A stretch of DNA of 64,000 nucleotides from Narthecium ossifragum (Eukaryota > Streptophyta > Magnoliopsida > Dioscoreales > Nartheciaceae): assembly GCA_963920575.1 (NCBI GenBank), contig OY986972.1, positions 10,180,010 through 10,244,009 on the forward strand, read 5' to 3'. Position numbers and translations under genes: made by a program. Under the pieces are notes generated by a model that searched no databases, was not told where the DNA came from, and saw nothing but the letters and a program-made list of their open reading frames with translations. This document shows, one piece after another, positions 20,712-32,755 of this stretch. Each line of letters opens with the position of its first letter. Position 1 is the stretch's first letter.

Positions 20712-21756
20712 GAAAGCATGTTCTTGGTTGGATAGGTGGCTGAAAATAAAATCATAGCCATGCTCACATCAAATAAATTAAAATTATAATGGCATCTTTA
20801 GTACGATGTATAAGATTAAGTATAAGATGGAATTACACGTTGCAATCGTAATGTGATATTGGTGCGACAATGGATAGTAGAAATCACATGTCCTCCTCAT
20901 ATTCGACATCTATCCATGTAGTTTTGCATGCGTATTTTCAATGTGCTTAAAATGAATAAGGACTCATCAACACTATTCAAGTTGGAATGTTGGAGGAGTA
21001 GACTCTGTCTGCTAAATGATAAATGATAAAATGTTGTCTTGATGGTTTAGCATCTTGGACTTTGTTTAACATGAGTATTTTTCATATTTTCACGGGGTGT
21101 TGAGAAGATCTGTTGTTTATGCTTGCAGGGGTCTAGAGGTTGACATCGATCATACTGTCAGCTACAAATAGTAAAAGTAGTAGGTAATATTTCACACTTG
21201 AATGGATGAAAAATCTAATCACTCTACTTTATATTGATTTGTTTCATTTGATGTGAAATATAGGTCTTTCAGTCACATACTTTATATGCACGATGTAAGC
21301 CATGGACCTTTCAGACATTTGTTCGAACATGGTTAATTACCATTTGCATTGATTTATGAATTGTCACGGTGTCTTGAAGAGTTACTAGCTTTGATACCCT
21401 TTCAACCAAAACAAGGAATTCTTAGTTGCATATGCTATTTTAGGTTTACTTCTCTCAGGAAACAATACATGCTTGTTTCTCTGGCAAAATTTCTAAAATC
21501 TCTTGCTTTACATGCTAGTCTAGTTATTGCTGTGATTATCTATTTTCTTCATTTGTGTAGTCAAATTTGATTCAGTTACCAATCAAATTACTTATATATA
21601 TAATTGCTAAAATATATAGTTAAATTTGTGTTTGAATACAGTTTTGTGGTGCCTTGCAGTTATGACATTTGGATGAGATATGGAATACACATTGAAGTAA
21701 CTAGGAAGTGAAAAATGTTATGTTAAAAAAGCTCAATGTCGATGTCTTCCTTGTGA
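20712..21756. other. Unannotated spacer
   Basis: AT-rich sequence between the solo LTR and the RPN1 fragment. No gene, RNA or repeat that I can support. Confidence 0.5.
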
Positions 21757-22863
21757 TTGCTTGAAGAAATTGAAACTTATACTGACTTCTCCTCCACACC
21801 ACCAGCTATGAATTCGTCTATCCCTGATATTGGGAGGCCCAAAGACATTTTTCTTGAGGTTCTTGTATGGCTAGAGTACGTTGGCTCCTGTAATGAAGAC
21901 ATTCCTCAATCTATCATTTTTGCCTTAATGGACCGCAGTGAAACTGAGCTGAGGGAGCGCCTTACTCGTCTGCTCCCTATAGCACTTGGCCTTCTATACT
22001 TTGATTGAAGCAAGTAACAAAACAAACTTATACTTTGATTTTCTTTTCTTTTTTTTTATGTGTGTGTGTGTTGTGTGTATTGTCACTATTATTGACTTGC
22101 CAGTAATGCCTTTTCTCCACCTGAATGATTTGGTACATGCTTATTATGTATTTTGCAAGAAATATGTATTGTAATTTTGTTTATCGCATTATGTTCTCTT
22201 GGCTCTTCCTTTGAGTAAAAGCTGTTTTTTTATTTCTAATTATATGCTTATCCATGATATTTGAATGTTGTGATGAAGCTTATTTAGTTTCATGTTTTAC
22301 TCGCTGCCTTCATTGTAGCATGTTTCAATTTTATATGAAAGCCAGTCCCAGCCAGTTTCTGAAGATTTCACCATGAGCATTTACTTTTGGATGTTTAGAG
22401 TTTGATCCTGTTTTTATAGAGCATTGTTCTCACTATTTTCTGCCTGCCATTGACAGAATTGGACTTGTTGGATTAGTCACCGTGCTCAACGAAGTCCGGA
22501 CATGAAATCCATCATCATAAAAAAATATCATTACTTGCTTTACATCCTTGTCTTGACTATGCAGGTCCCCATTCAAACTTACAGATCTGCCTACAATTGT
22601 CTTGTGGTCATAATTTGTCCATTAATGAGTTTTCATAGTTTAAATGAAATCATGTCCAATTTCTTGATCATTGCAGCCAAGTTGGCTGATGACTGTTGAT
22701 GAGAACCTGAAGCCTCTCTCTGTTCCTGTAAGGGTTGGTTGGTCAAGTTGTTGATGTAGTGAAACAAGCTGGAAGTCCAAAAACCATCACTGGGTTTCAG
22801 ACTCATTCCACACCTGTTCTCCTTGCAGCAGGGGAGAGAACTGAACTTGCCACAGAAAAGTAA
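21757..22863 (+). pseudogene. RPN1 (26S proteasome regulatory subunit) fragment
   Basis: Three exon-like blocks match RPN1/PSMD2, the ubiquitin-receptor scaffold of the 19S particle base. About 21820-22005 encodes YVGSCNEDIPQSIIFALMDR and LTRLLPIALGLLY. 22457-22564 encodes IGLVGLVTVL and KKYHYLLYILVLTMQ. 22677-22863 encodes [18 protein letters not shown] and [18 protein letters not shown]. The introns between them keep usable gt and ag borders. There is a one-base frameshift near 22495 and a four-base duplication (tggt) near 22738 that also shifts the frame. The N-terminal half, the region between blocks one and two, and the last exon are absent. Confidence 0.87.
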
Positions 22864-23514
22864 AACTTTTGGACGTCCAGCTTAACTCCATTTTCCTAAG
22901 AAATGTTGGTGATTTAGATCTCACGGATTGCGCCTCCTAAGCCACATAATCTAAGGAAATCATCTTGTCGAGGCCCAGTCAGCGGCACTAGTTAATTTTT
23001 TATTGTCATGAATGTTTGACTGAACGAAAGAGACAAGTATGAAAATTAACGTTGAAAGAGCCATCATTCAAAAATATTGCTTTGGAATAATTTATTTTTG
23101 GTAGTTGAGTTTGTTTGCTGCTCTCTAGGATGCTGATCTTTTCTTAATAAAATTCCTACTATTTTCCTCCAACTTCTAGCTCAACTGAAATGTGTGCTAT
23201 ATTATCGTCCGAATACTGTGCATTGTGGGGATGGTGCAAGTGTGTGACCACAACTTTTTCCTGAAAGCTATAGCTGCGGCCTTGAATGTCGTGTCTTTTG
23301 TTTGGCTTCCTTGCTTCCTTGAATCTTGTATAATAGTCAAGTATGGGTTATTAACAACACTGAGGTTGGATTTTGTTGGGTGGTATTTTATGGATGGAAA
23401 CGTTCATGGTGACATGTGAATCTCATCTATACAGCAATACATGTTTTTGTAGAAGAAGGTACTGGCTAGAGAAAATATTCAGTGGGAGGCTGGCACGCGC
23501 TGAGGTAGTGGTGT
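22864..23514. other. Unannotated spacer
   Basis: Follows the splice donor of the last RPN1 block. The expected terminal RPN1 exon is not visible, and nothing else is recognised. Confidence 0.45.
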
Positions 23515-23519
23515 CAAAC

Positions 23520-25939
23520 TGTGAGGATCTATCCCTCTACTCTTGGGTCGACTGGCTGGGTCAGACCCGTGGCTCGTTTGATTGTTTCGCGTCGAGCGCG
23601 CGATCCACCGATCGCATTGTTTCTTGGACCACAACGGCAATTTGGTAAATTGCGCCTTGTCGGTTTGTTTCATACCCGCGTGTGTACACACTGACCTTGT
23701 TTGGTGTTAGTGTTTGATTAGAATGCTTAGGTGGATACGGAATCGGAAGATCCGAGCTTGGGCTTGTGTTTAGCCCAAGTTTGTCTTTCTGGGCAAAGGA
23801 GATCGATCTTCCTTGCTAAGGGGATCGATCTTCCTTGGGAAGAGATCGATCCCTCTGTGTCAGAAAGTCCTGGCGGTGACTCTTGAGAGGACGGCCGCCG
23901 TTGGCCGTCGCTCTCTCCTGTCAGAGGGAGAGAGGACTTTCTCTCCTCTCCTCCCCCTTTTCCCCTCCTTCCCCAGCTTTCCCCCCTCATTTTCTTCCTC
24001 TTCTTCTTCTCCTTCTTCTTCTGTCTTTCTTCTTCCCGCGAGCTCTGCTTCCCCTGTTTTTCCGGCGAGCTTCTTCTTCTCCGTTCTCCCTCCTCCGGCC
24101 ACCGTTTTGGACGTTTGAAGGCTCGTTGGATCCGTGGCGACGTGAGGATGATCCCTGGTGTGGTTTGAAGCTTTGTTGGTAACTGGTTTATGGGGAATCA
24201 ACCGAGGAGTGCGTTTTCGGTAGGTTTCTACCTACGAGAGTTGTTTTTGGGTTTTCTCTAGATCTAGCCGGTAGATCTTTTTGTTCTTTGTGTTGTTGGA
24301 TGCCTCTTGCTTAGTATAATTTCTGGTTTAAGTTTCATAAGCTTTGGTTGAGATTTTAGTAGAATTTAAGCATGTTTAATCTCGGATTTTCCGATTTCTG
24401 CTGTTCTTGAAGAATAGCCGGTTTGTGGCGAGGTTTCCGATCCGTACGTGCATGTTCTTGGGTTGTCATGAACATATGAGTGGTATATCATTGAATCTAC
24501 TCTCAGACTCAACTGATTTCATAATTTGTTAATTTTTCTACGATTTGTTATGAATTTCTTACTGGTGGGCTGCGTTGCAGCAAGTAATGGTAAGTTAGTT
24601 TGACTAGTGGTTGTGATTAATGTTTTTCCGTTAATCTAGCCGTTGGATGTTTCTGGATTTTGGATAGGTTGATTCCGGCATGTTGAGCGACTGGTGGCTA
24701 AGTTGGATCTTAGATCTGACGTTGTTTGGATGTCGGATCGACGGGGTCAATTAACCCATAAGTAGAGGATTTTGGTGATTTATATAATATTATATGTTCG
24801 AAACATATAATATTTTATTTTACTGTTCATCAGCGTTTTTGGGGTTGCTTCCCATTACAGGAGTCCGCGGTTGACGGTCGTAGTACCGTCGTAATGCCGG
24901 GACCCGCTGCGGATTGGCCGGCAATTGTTGGTAGTACCGCTGTAGCGATCAAGTTGGATTTATATGATGTTTTATCATACTGTTGTATGCTTACCTCTTA
25001 TCTGTGTATGTTCATAGCATGCATTCTCTATTGTGCGTTAGTTGCATGGTTAGGGCGTGGGTGATTTGTGGGTCGCCGTCCCGAGGCTGGAAGCTCGGAT
25101 TTAGCCCTAGGACCGGGGTTGGGTAGTTTGGACCCGGTTTGAACTGTGGTGTCCAGTCAAACTCGATGATAGGCTTAGATGACTGGTACACCTATTGCTT
25201 GCTGATTATAGAGGTCGTGTTGGCCACGAGTCGGATGCTGAGGTGTAGCCAGTGTTCCACTGTGACGACTCTTGAGTAGTGGAGTTACCTACTCGGCGGT
25301 GCCATTTCCCGCCCATAGTGTTGGGTTCCTGCTTGTGAGTCTACAGTGTTCGTTCCTGCTTACTGAGTGTGACACGACATGTGACCAGTCTTCTGGAAGA
25401 CCATGATCGTAGGACCTCAGGGACACGCGATGGGGTTATGGGGCCTCTGTATACACCCAGATCTGACTTGAGGGTGACACTGTTGCGTTTCCCTCTTCCT
25501 TCTGTGTGTCGTCGTGTAGAACCCTGCTGAGCTTAGTGCTCACTCCTACCCGGGTTGCGTTTTGCAGGTGTAGGTGTTAGCTCCTCTTTGGTGGCCCCTA
25601 CCAGGCAGTTGGTTGGCAATGCGGCGGCGCTAGACGGAGTATGAGAGGTGGTGATCTTTTACTGCTTTTAAAACATTGTTAGATAGTCTCCTACGGGAGT
25701 AATGTTGTATTGGAATCTTCCCCTCTCCGAGGATATGTATATTAAATTCACTTGGGTTTTGTAATTTGAGGTTCGAGGCTTGTAATTTAATTATGTCTTT
25801 TGAAATTGGGGGTGTTTGATGAATTGCTAGGAAGTCCAATAGGTTAGAGGAAACTCTCGCCAATATTTTTCCTTGGTTTGTTAGGTTTCGGTTCGCGTCG
25901 TCTTGCCCGATAGGGCTTTTGCGGGTCGGGGGCGCGACA
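23520..25939 (+). mobile_element. Solo chromovirus-type LTR, target duplication caaac
   Basis: 2420 bp from TGTGAGGATC to GGGCGCGACA, flanked by caaac (23515-23519 and 25940-25944). It has a GATCGATC cluster at 23795-23850, a CT-rich tract at 23930-24060, an AT-rich palindrome near 24790-24815 and the gacggtcgtagtaccgtcg block near 24873. This family begins and ends like Tekay/Del chromovirus LTRs, and the copy at 45730-48075 is attached to chromovirus integrase. Confidence 0.92.
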
Positions 25940-26029
25940 CAAACTTTGCTGATTAAACGACATATAAGTCTTTTGTTAATCCACATTATATATATAAATT
26001 GCTGTCATTAAAAGGTTTTGACTGCATAC

Positions 26030-27032
26030 ACAACCAATATGCGCTCAATGCCATGTATCACATATCCATGTACAAAATTGTATGTCGCGCAAAAACATAG
26101 GTACAATCACACAATATAAGCAAACAATAAGCGCTACATGAGCAAAGTACTCTTTCGCGCAAAAACATAGACATAATCGCGCTCAATGCTGGATGCCATG
26201 AAGCACATATCGATATACATATAACTCTTACGCGCATTAACTTCTGGTACAATCACACAATATAAGCAAACAATACCCCTAAAATGAACAGAGAACTCTT
26301 TCGCGCAAAAACAGAGGTACAATCGCACAATATAAGCAACCAGTACGCGCTACATGAGCAGAGAACTCTTTCGCGTAAAAACATAGGCACAATCGCAGAA
26401 TAACATAGGTACAATCAAACAACATAAGCAACAAATACGCGCTCAATGTTGAATGCTATGAAGACCATATCCATGTATAGATAACTCTTTCGCGCAAAAA
26501 CTTCTGGCATAATTGCACAATATAAGCAAACAATACGCCTTAAATGAACAGAGAACTCTTTCGTACAAAAACAGAGGTACAATCGCACAATATAAGCAAC
26601 GAATACGCGCCATGATCAGAGAACTCATTCGCGTAAAAACATAGACACAATCGCAGAACAACATCGGCACAATCGCAGAACATAAGCAACTAATACACGC
26701 TCAATGCTGGATGCCATGAAGCACATATCCATGTCCATATAACTCTTTCGCGCAAAAACATAGGCACAATCGCATAATAACATAGACACAATCATACAGT
26801 ATACACTACCAATATACGCTTAATGGTGGATGTCATGTATCATATCCATCTACAGTGAACTCTTATGCATATGAACTTGTGACACAATCGCACAATATAA
26901 GCAACCAATACGCGCTCAATAAACAGAGAACGCTTACGCGCAAAAATAAAGCTACAATCGCACAATATAAGCAAACAATACGCCTAAAATGAACACAGAG
27001 AACTTTTTGACGCAAAAACATATGGACAATCG
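26030..27032. repeat. Tandem-repeat field with two alternating monomers (left part)
   Basis: Repeats share ctctttcgcgcaaaaacata followed by ggcacaatcgcacaatataa and gcaaccaatacgcg. Some units then read ctcaatgctggatgccatg plus aagcacatatccatg (about 95 bp). Others read ctacatgagcagagaa (about 70 bp). The two types alternate irregularly. Minus-strand frames through the field are periodic artefacts. Confidence 0.85.
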
Positions 27033-28126
27033 TGTTAGTCCTAATATTGTTTTGATGATGTTTTGATGATGCCAATATGTTCTTAAATGATAAAATATAT
27101 ATGTGATAAATATATGTTGGAAACATGCTTTAATTTTCATATTTCAGAAATGTTAGTGTCCACGGTCGATGCGGTGGTCGACCGTGGGATCGACCGCGGG
27201 CTATGAAGAGGTCGATCGAGGAGTATGGCGAGCGATGTTGGATTGACCACGGAGGTTATTTATGGACTTTAGGCCGACGGTCGATGTGACGGTTGATGGA
27301 CCAATCGACTGTGGCCTATGTGATCTTATGAGGAGAAGCGACGGTCGAACGAGGCATTGACCATGGGAAGTGTTTTTCCTTATAGAGTCTCACGGACGAT
27401 GTGACGGTCGACCGTGAAGCTTGAAGTTCGATGCGTGGATTGACTGAGGCTCAAGAAGAATACGATGGATGGTGCGACGGTCGATGCGTGGATTGACCGA
27501 GGCTCAAGAAAAATACGACGGATGATGCGACGGTCGACTGCCAGTCAGAAAACTAGCCGTTAAAGAGCCGTTGCAGAAATGCAAAGTGGTCGTTGGGAGC
27601 TACTTTGAAGTCGTAAAGCTCAAGAATATATGGGAAGTTGTAGAAAACTTGGAAAAAGACTAAGGGAGATATTAATTTACATTGTAACAAGTTTTAGTCT
27701 TATTTTGAGAGCTTTAATTTTTGTAAAACTACTTGAAGTTGTGAAGTAGACTTTGTGAGAAATATCAAAGAGTTGCTTGGAGTGATTTGTTAGGTTCTCA
27801 AGCACCCGGAAGCTTGAGGGAAAGATCCAACAGTTGTTGGCTGTGGTTGTAAGGTTGCCAAGCACCCGGAAGCTTGGTGGAAAAACTTGTAAGGAAGGAT
27901 TACAAGTAGTGGAGTCTCAAGGAGGACCTTGAGTGAAGTGGACGTAGGCAAGGTTGACCGAACCACTATAAAATCTGATGCAAGTCTCCTAACTCTCTCT
28001 TATCCTTCATTACTTGCTTTATTTATTGTTTTCATATCTTTACAAGCTTACTAGTCTTCTAGGTTTTCATCTATTGTATTTCCGCAAAAGAGTTCAATTC
28101 ACCCCCCCCCCTCTTTTGAACCTACA
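27033..28126 (+). mobile_element. Copia-type solo LTR, target duplication aatcg
   Basis: 1094 bp, beginning TGTTAGTCCTAATATTG and ending in a C-run, ctcttttgaacctaca. Flanked by aatcg (27028-27032 and 28127-28131), a sequence that is part of the surrounding repeat unit. It contains GTCGACC-type palindromes at 27160-27540 and a duplicated caagcacccggaagcttg segment at 27798 and 27859. No coding sequence. Confidence 0.92.
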
Positions 28127-28692
28127 AATCGCACAATATTAGCAATCAATACACGCTACATGAGCAGAGAACTCTTTTATGTGAAAACATAGGCACAATC
28201 GTAGAATAACATAAGTACAATCGCACAAGATAAGCCACCAATACGCGCTCAATGCCGGATGCCATGAAGCACATATCCATGTACATATAACTCTTTCGCG
28301 CAAAAATATAGCCACAATCGCACAATCTATGTAACCAAACAGGTGTTGCTGTACAGAGAACTCTTTCGCGTAAAAACATGGGCACAATCGCATAATATAA
28401 GAAACCAAGACGCGCTCAATGCTGGATGCCATAGATTGTGATGGATACACAAAGGGTTACATGCACAAACACATAGGCACTATCACACAATAATTGCAAT
28501 GAATTTCTTGATCATTTGTGTATATTGCCATGCCTTACGTCCATCTCCACACCGAGAATGAACAAAATCATAAGCAAAATCGCACAATATTTCCAACCAA
28601 TACGTGGTTAACGCAGAAGACACAAAGGAAAATTATCATATCTACACCGAGGTCGGATAAAAACAGACACATATCACATATTTGCCTTTTGT
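28127..28692. repeat. Tandem-repeat field (right part)
   Basis: Continues the monomers of 26030-27032 to about 28440, then decays into sparse aatcgcacaatatt copies. It stops where the truncated LTR of the next element begins. Confidence 0.8.
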
Positions 28693-29399
28693 AAACTGTG
28701 ATATCTAATTAGTTTTTATTGTTCAATTTATGCTTTGAGTATTGAATATTCTTCTGTGTTATTTTCATGATTGTCTTGTTTAATTACTAGGAGCGCTACT
28801 ACTTTATTATTCATTGCGATCTACTGCTAGGTTGGATATCAAATCCGTAATTGTTTGATCCCTCTAATCTGCGAAGCAACTGAGATCTATTGATTTACTG
28901 TGTTTCAGAGATTAATAGATCTTAGGAAGAATATTCGACTAGATTAAATGCAACCGCTTGTGCTTGTGTTGTTTAGCTTCATTGATCTCCCTATTCTTAA
29001 GGCTTCTACTAGATTAAACCTACAGCGCTTGTCTTAGGTTGTTTAGTAGTTAGGGTTAATTGGATCGCTTGTTTCTAATTAACTATGATTGAGGAGAGAT
29101 TCGAATTTATTTCGAACGGTGAATATTCATGGTTTGAATTGATTGATACTTACATCAATGATCAGTTGTCAGATTCTGATGGTGGATGTTGACTTAGACC
29201 AAGGTTAGTTCTTCTGATTGACTTCGCTCTTTAATTTTAATTTTCTCTTAATTTCTTTTTGTTATATTCAAAACCCCTTTTTGTTCACGAAGCACAAAAC
29301 TAGGCTAGGCACTCCTCGTGGGATCGACCCTTGCTCGCACTACTACATTTGTTTTGAAGAGTACTGGATTTATTTTTGAGTGCCTGCGACAACACATCA
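28693..29399 (+). mobile_element. Truncated 5' LTR
   Basis: The 707 bp match 34838-35545 of the 3' LTR at high identity and end in the same CACATCA. The first 750 or so bases, including U3 and the promoter, are missing and replaced by the tandem-repeat field. Confidence 0.9.
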
Positions 29400-29404
29400 A
29401 ATTT

Positions 29405-29422
29405 TGGCGCCGTTGCCGGGGA
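29405..29422 (+). promoter_or_regulatory. Primer-binding site, tRNA-Asp
   Basis: TGGCGCCGTTGCCGGGGA, five bases after the LTR end, complementary to tRNA-Asp. Confidence 0.92.
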
Positions 29423-29587
29423 GTGATTCAAGTTGATTTTTGTGCTTATAGTGATCTTTATTTGCATAAAAAAAAAGAGTTTACTTCGTTTATTAGTTCT
29501 TTAGAGTAGGATTTTTATTTATGTTCATTACTCTAGACCTTTTCTTAATTTGTTTCTCTCGGTTTACCGGAATTTTCTTGATTGTTT

Positions 29588-31020
29588 ATGAGTATAGCTC
29601 GGTCCTTTAATCAAGGGGATTTACAGTACGATCCAGAGATAGAAAGAACTTTGCGCAGGTTAAGGAGGGAAGCTCGGATAAACTCCGAGGAGAACGATTC
29701 GGATCGTGATTCTCCATTTGCTAGTGATTCAGAATTAGAAGAGGAAGAAGTCATGGCCGGAAATCGGACTTTGAAAGAACTTGCAGCCCCAGATTTGAAT
29801 CAACAACCCTTATGCATTACATTCCCTACTTTGGATGTTGCTACTACTTTTGAATTGAAATCTGGACTAATACATCTCTTACCCACTTTTCATGGACTTT
29901 CAGGTGAATATCCTCACAAACATTTAAAGGAGCTTAATGTTGTGTGCACAAGTATGAAACCAATGGGGGTGACTGAAGATCAAATCAAATTGAGAGCCTT
30001 CCCATTTTCTTTGAAGGATTCGGCTAAGGATTGACTTTATTATTTACCCTCTGAGAGTATTACTACATGGAATGAGATGAATAGGTTGTTTTTGGAGAAA
30101 TATTTCCCAGCCTCAAGAGCGGCCAACATTCGAAAAGAAATCTGTGGTATAAGGCAACATAATGGAGAATCTCTACACGAGTATTGGGAACGTTTCAAGA
30201 AACTCTGTGCAAGCTGTCCCCATCATCAAATTAATGAGCAATTACTTATCCAATATTTTTATGAGGGCTTACTAACCAATGACAGGAGTATGATTGATGC
30301 CGCTAGTGGAGGAACTTTGGTGGATAAAACTCCTGAAACTGCAAGGAACTTGATTGCAAATATGGAAGCTAATTCTCAGTAATTTAATACTAGACTTGAT
30401 TCTTATTCAAAACATGTTAAGGAGGTAAATGTTTCATCTCTTGAAAAATAGATTGCGAGTCTAACTTCTCTTGTTCGTCAAATGGTTGTAGGTAATATGC
30501 AAACATCGAAGGTTTGTGAAATTTGTTCGGTGGCAGGACATCCAACCGATATGTGCCCAACTCTTCAAGAGGAACCGATTGAGCAAGTGAATACAGCGGG
30601 GAGTTTCCCTGGACTACTGCAAAGGAAGTATGATCCATATTCAAACACATATAATCCTGGATGGAGGGATCTCCCCAATCTCAACTATGAGAATCCACAA
30701 GTGATTCAACCCACAACTCAATTCCACCCAAGCGCCCAACAATATCAGCAGTATAGACCGCCATACCCCCCGAGACCACAACCAAACCCAACTTCTAACT
30801 CTGGTATGTCTTTAGAAGATATAGTTAAATCTCTTGCTACTAATACTTTGCAATTTCAACAGGAGACAAAGGCGAGAATTCAAGGTTTGGAACATCAGGT
30901 GGGCCAGGTGGCGACTGCAATTGGCAAGCTAGAGGCGCAAAGTTCGGGAAAATTACCCTCTCAAACGGTAATAAATCCAAGAGAAAATGCAAGTGCAATC
31001 GTTTTGAGGAGTGGTAATTA
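29588..31020 (+). pseudogene. Gag of the gag-protease element (broken)
   Basis: Athila-type Gag, starting at ATG 29588 (MSIARSFNQGDL). The capsid domain includes FPFSLKDSAKD and YFYEGLL, and the CCHC knuckle KVCEICSVAGHPTDMC lies near 30510. One frame is broken by TGA at 30032 (Trp in relatives), TAA at 30380 and a TAG near 30449. A one-base shift near 31017 then leads into the protease frame. The close relative on the minus strand at 38322-40006 has different lesions. Confidence 0.88.
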
Positions 31021-31143
31021 GAGGTTGAGATTCTAGTAAAGGAAGCCCCTGCATCGTCACCACAAGAAAAAGGGCAAAACATCTTTCCTGATGACGATGA
31101 TGTACCTAAACGTAAGTTTCCACCTCTTTCTGATTATAAACAA

Positions 31144-32052
31144 GTGTCTCCTTTTCCTCAAGCTTTAACAGAATCAAGAAGATATGAGAAGAATTCAGAT
31201 CTATATGAGACTTTTCGCCGATGCGAGGCAAATATTCCACTCTTAGATGCTATTAAACAAGTACCTCGTTGTGCTAGATTTTTGAAAGAATTGTGCACAA
31301 TTAAGAGGAAGCAAAAACTTAAAGGATGTGAGAAGGTGAAAGTTGGTGAAAATGTTTCTGCAATTCTTCAAAGAAAAATTCCTATAAAGTGTAGAGATCC
31401 AGATATGTTTACTATCCCATGTACAATTGGTAACACCAAATTTGAGAAGGCCATGTTAGATTTGGGAGCTTCTATCAATGTTATGCCATATTCTACATAT
31501 GCTTCTTTGAATCTTGGACCTTTGAATGAAACGGGTGTTGTGATTCAATTGGCTGACAGATCTAATGCCTATACTAAGGGTGTAGTTGAGGATGTTCTTG
31601 TGCAAGTTAATGATTTGATTTTCCCTGCTGATTTTTATGTGCTTGATATGGAGAATGATGATCATACTACTCCTATTTTGTTGGGAAGACCATTCTTAAA
31701 GACATCTAATACTAAGATAGATATGCATAGTGGCACACTTACCATTGAATTTGATGGTGAAGTTGTTAAGTTTAATATATATGATGTCATGAAATATCAT
31801 GCTGATGATTGTCCAGTTTATTCTATTAATGTGAGGGAATTGAAAGTTGCGGTTGGAGATGCTTCGGGGGAATTTCTACAAAATGCAGATGAAGAAGCTG
31901 TCCAGTCTAGGCCAATCGACCGCCGAGAACAGAAGGAGCACTTATTCGAAGAACCTCCTCTAGCTGAAGTTGAAGGCATTCCTGTTACGCCGCGAGGTAT
32001 ATTTCCTGTGACTATCTCGTCTTCATTAGTGGTTAAAAAGGAGATGACCTAA
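31144..32052 (+). CDS. Aspartic protease domain plus novel tail
   Basis: An open frame of 302 residues that follows the gag-PR linker. It contains AMLDLGASINVMPYS (catalytic DLGAS near 31457) and PILLGRPFLK, as in the other Athila-like proteases here. After about 31825 the sequence no longer matches the relative at 37632-38300, which continues toward RT. Instead a different acidic tail follows (segments ELKVAVGDASGEF and RREQKEHLFEEPPL). The in-frame stop TAA at 32050-32052 may not be the ancestral end. Confidence 0.8.
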   Translation: MSPFPQALTESRRYEKNSDLYETFRRCEANIPLLDAIKQVPRCARFLKELCTIKRKQKLKGCEKVKVGENVSAILQRKIPIKCRDPDMFTIPCTIGNTKFEKAMLDLGASINVMPYSTYASLNLGPLNETGVVIQLADRSNAYTKGVVEDVLVQVNDLIFPADFYVLDMENDDHTTPILLGRPFLKTSNTKIDMHSGTLTIEFDGEVVKFNIYDVMKYHADDCPVYSINVRELKVAVGDASGEFLQNADEEAVQSRPIDRREQKEHLFEEPPLAEVEGIPVTPRGIFPVTISSSLVVKKEMT

Positions 32053-32541
32053 GTAGATATTTTCATATCTCGACGGATTTATTTTCGATCATGTGATCTT
32101 GACATCCTTGACAATGCGAACGACGACATTATTAATAGATCAATGGATGATTAGATTATAGTTGAGCATAATGTTGACCCCTTTCTTCTTGATCACCATG
32201 ATGATAAGTATTCCTGTTTAAGAGATCTAGCTATCTTGTTTACTAGTGTTAGAATGGAAAAGCTAGTTTTCATTTTTGAAATATGCCACTTGGATTCATA
32301 TGCTAAATTAACCTTGGTGGCACTATTGAGGTTAAATATCCATATTATGGCATCCATTGCTTTTGCATACCATCTTGCTAGAGAACGGCCACCGAGGGCA
32401 CGATTAAAACTTATTGTATATAGTACTTTAGTTTGCTTTATTTACTTTCTTGTGTGCTTGAGAGTGCTTGAATTATTTTTAGGTTGTGTGCTTGCATGTT
32501 TGCTTTTGTTTTGTTTTGCTTTGCTTTTGCTTTTTAGGTGA
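32053..32541 (+). pseudogene. Unidentified frame continuing from protease, possible C-terminal membrane segment
   Basis: Same frame as the protease, interrupted only by TAA at 32050 and TAG at 32152, ending at 32541. The predicted protein is acidic at first (DNANDDIINRSMDD), then basic (RERPPRARLK), and ends with about 40 strongly hydrophobic residues. It takes the place where RT to integrase should be. It could be a decayed accessory (envelope-like) gene or a chance frame in T-rich DNA. I do not recognise a family. Confidence 0.35.
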
Positions 32542-32604
32542 TTGAGTATCCCCTGTGATACATGAAGAATTCACCCAGACATGCAGTGAACCATTCCTGT
32601 GTAA

Positions 32605-32755
32605 CTCATAAACAAAAGCGCTTCTTGGAAGGCAACCCAAGGGGAGTTCGTTCCTTTCTCTTTTTATTTTTGCATTTCCATTTTAGTTATATTTACCTTT
32701 TCTTTGCATTCCACCTTACATTGGGGACAATGTCAGTTTCAAGTATGGGGGAGGA
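32605..32755 (+). promoter_or_regulatory. Post-pol hairpin, palindrome and polypurine-like tract
   Basis: CTTGG and CCAAG (32624-32641) enclose aaggcaac and are preceded by aaagcgctt. ACATTGGGGACAATGT follows at 32718-32733, then a tatgggggagga tract at 32744. Order and spacing match 7931-8198. A further tgtgggggtg tract lies at about 33261. Confidence 0.65.

Noticed and set aside
26058..28450. Minus-strand frames with periodic C/Y/L-rich peptides
   Set aside because: The same peptide recurs with each tandem repeat unit, so these are artefacts of the repeat.
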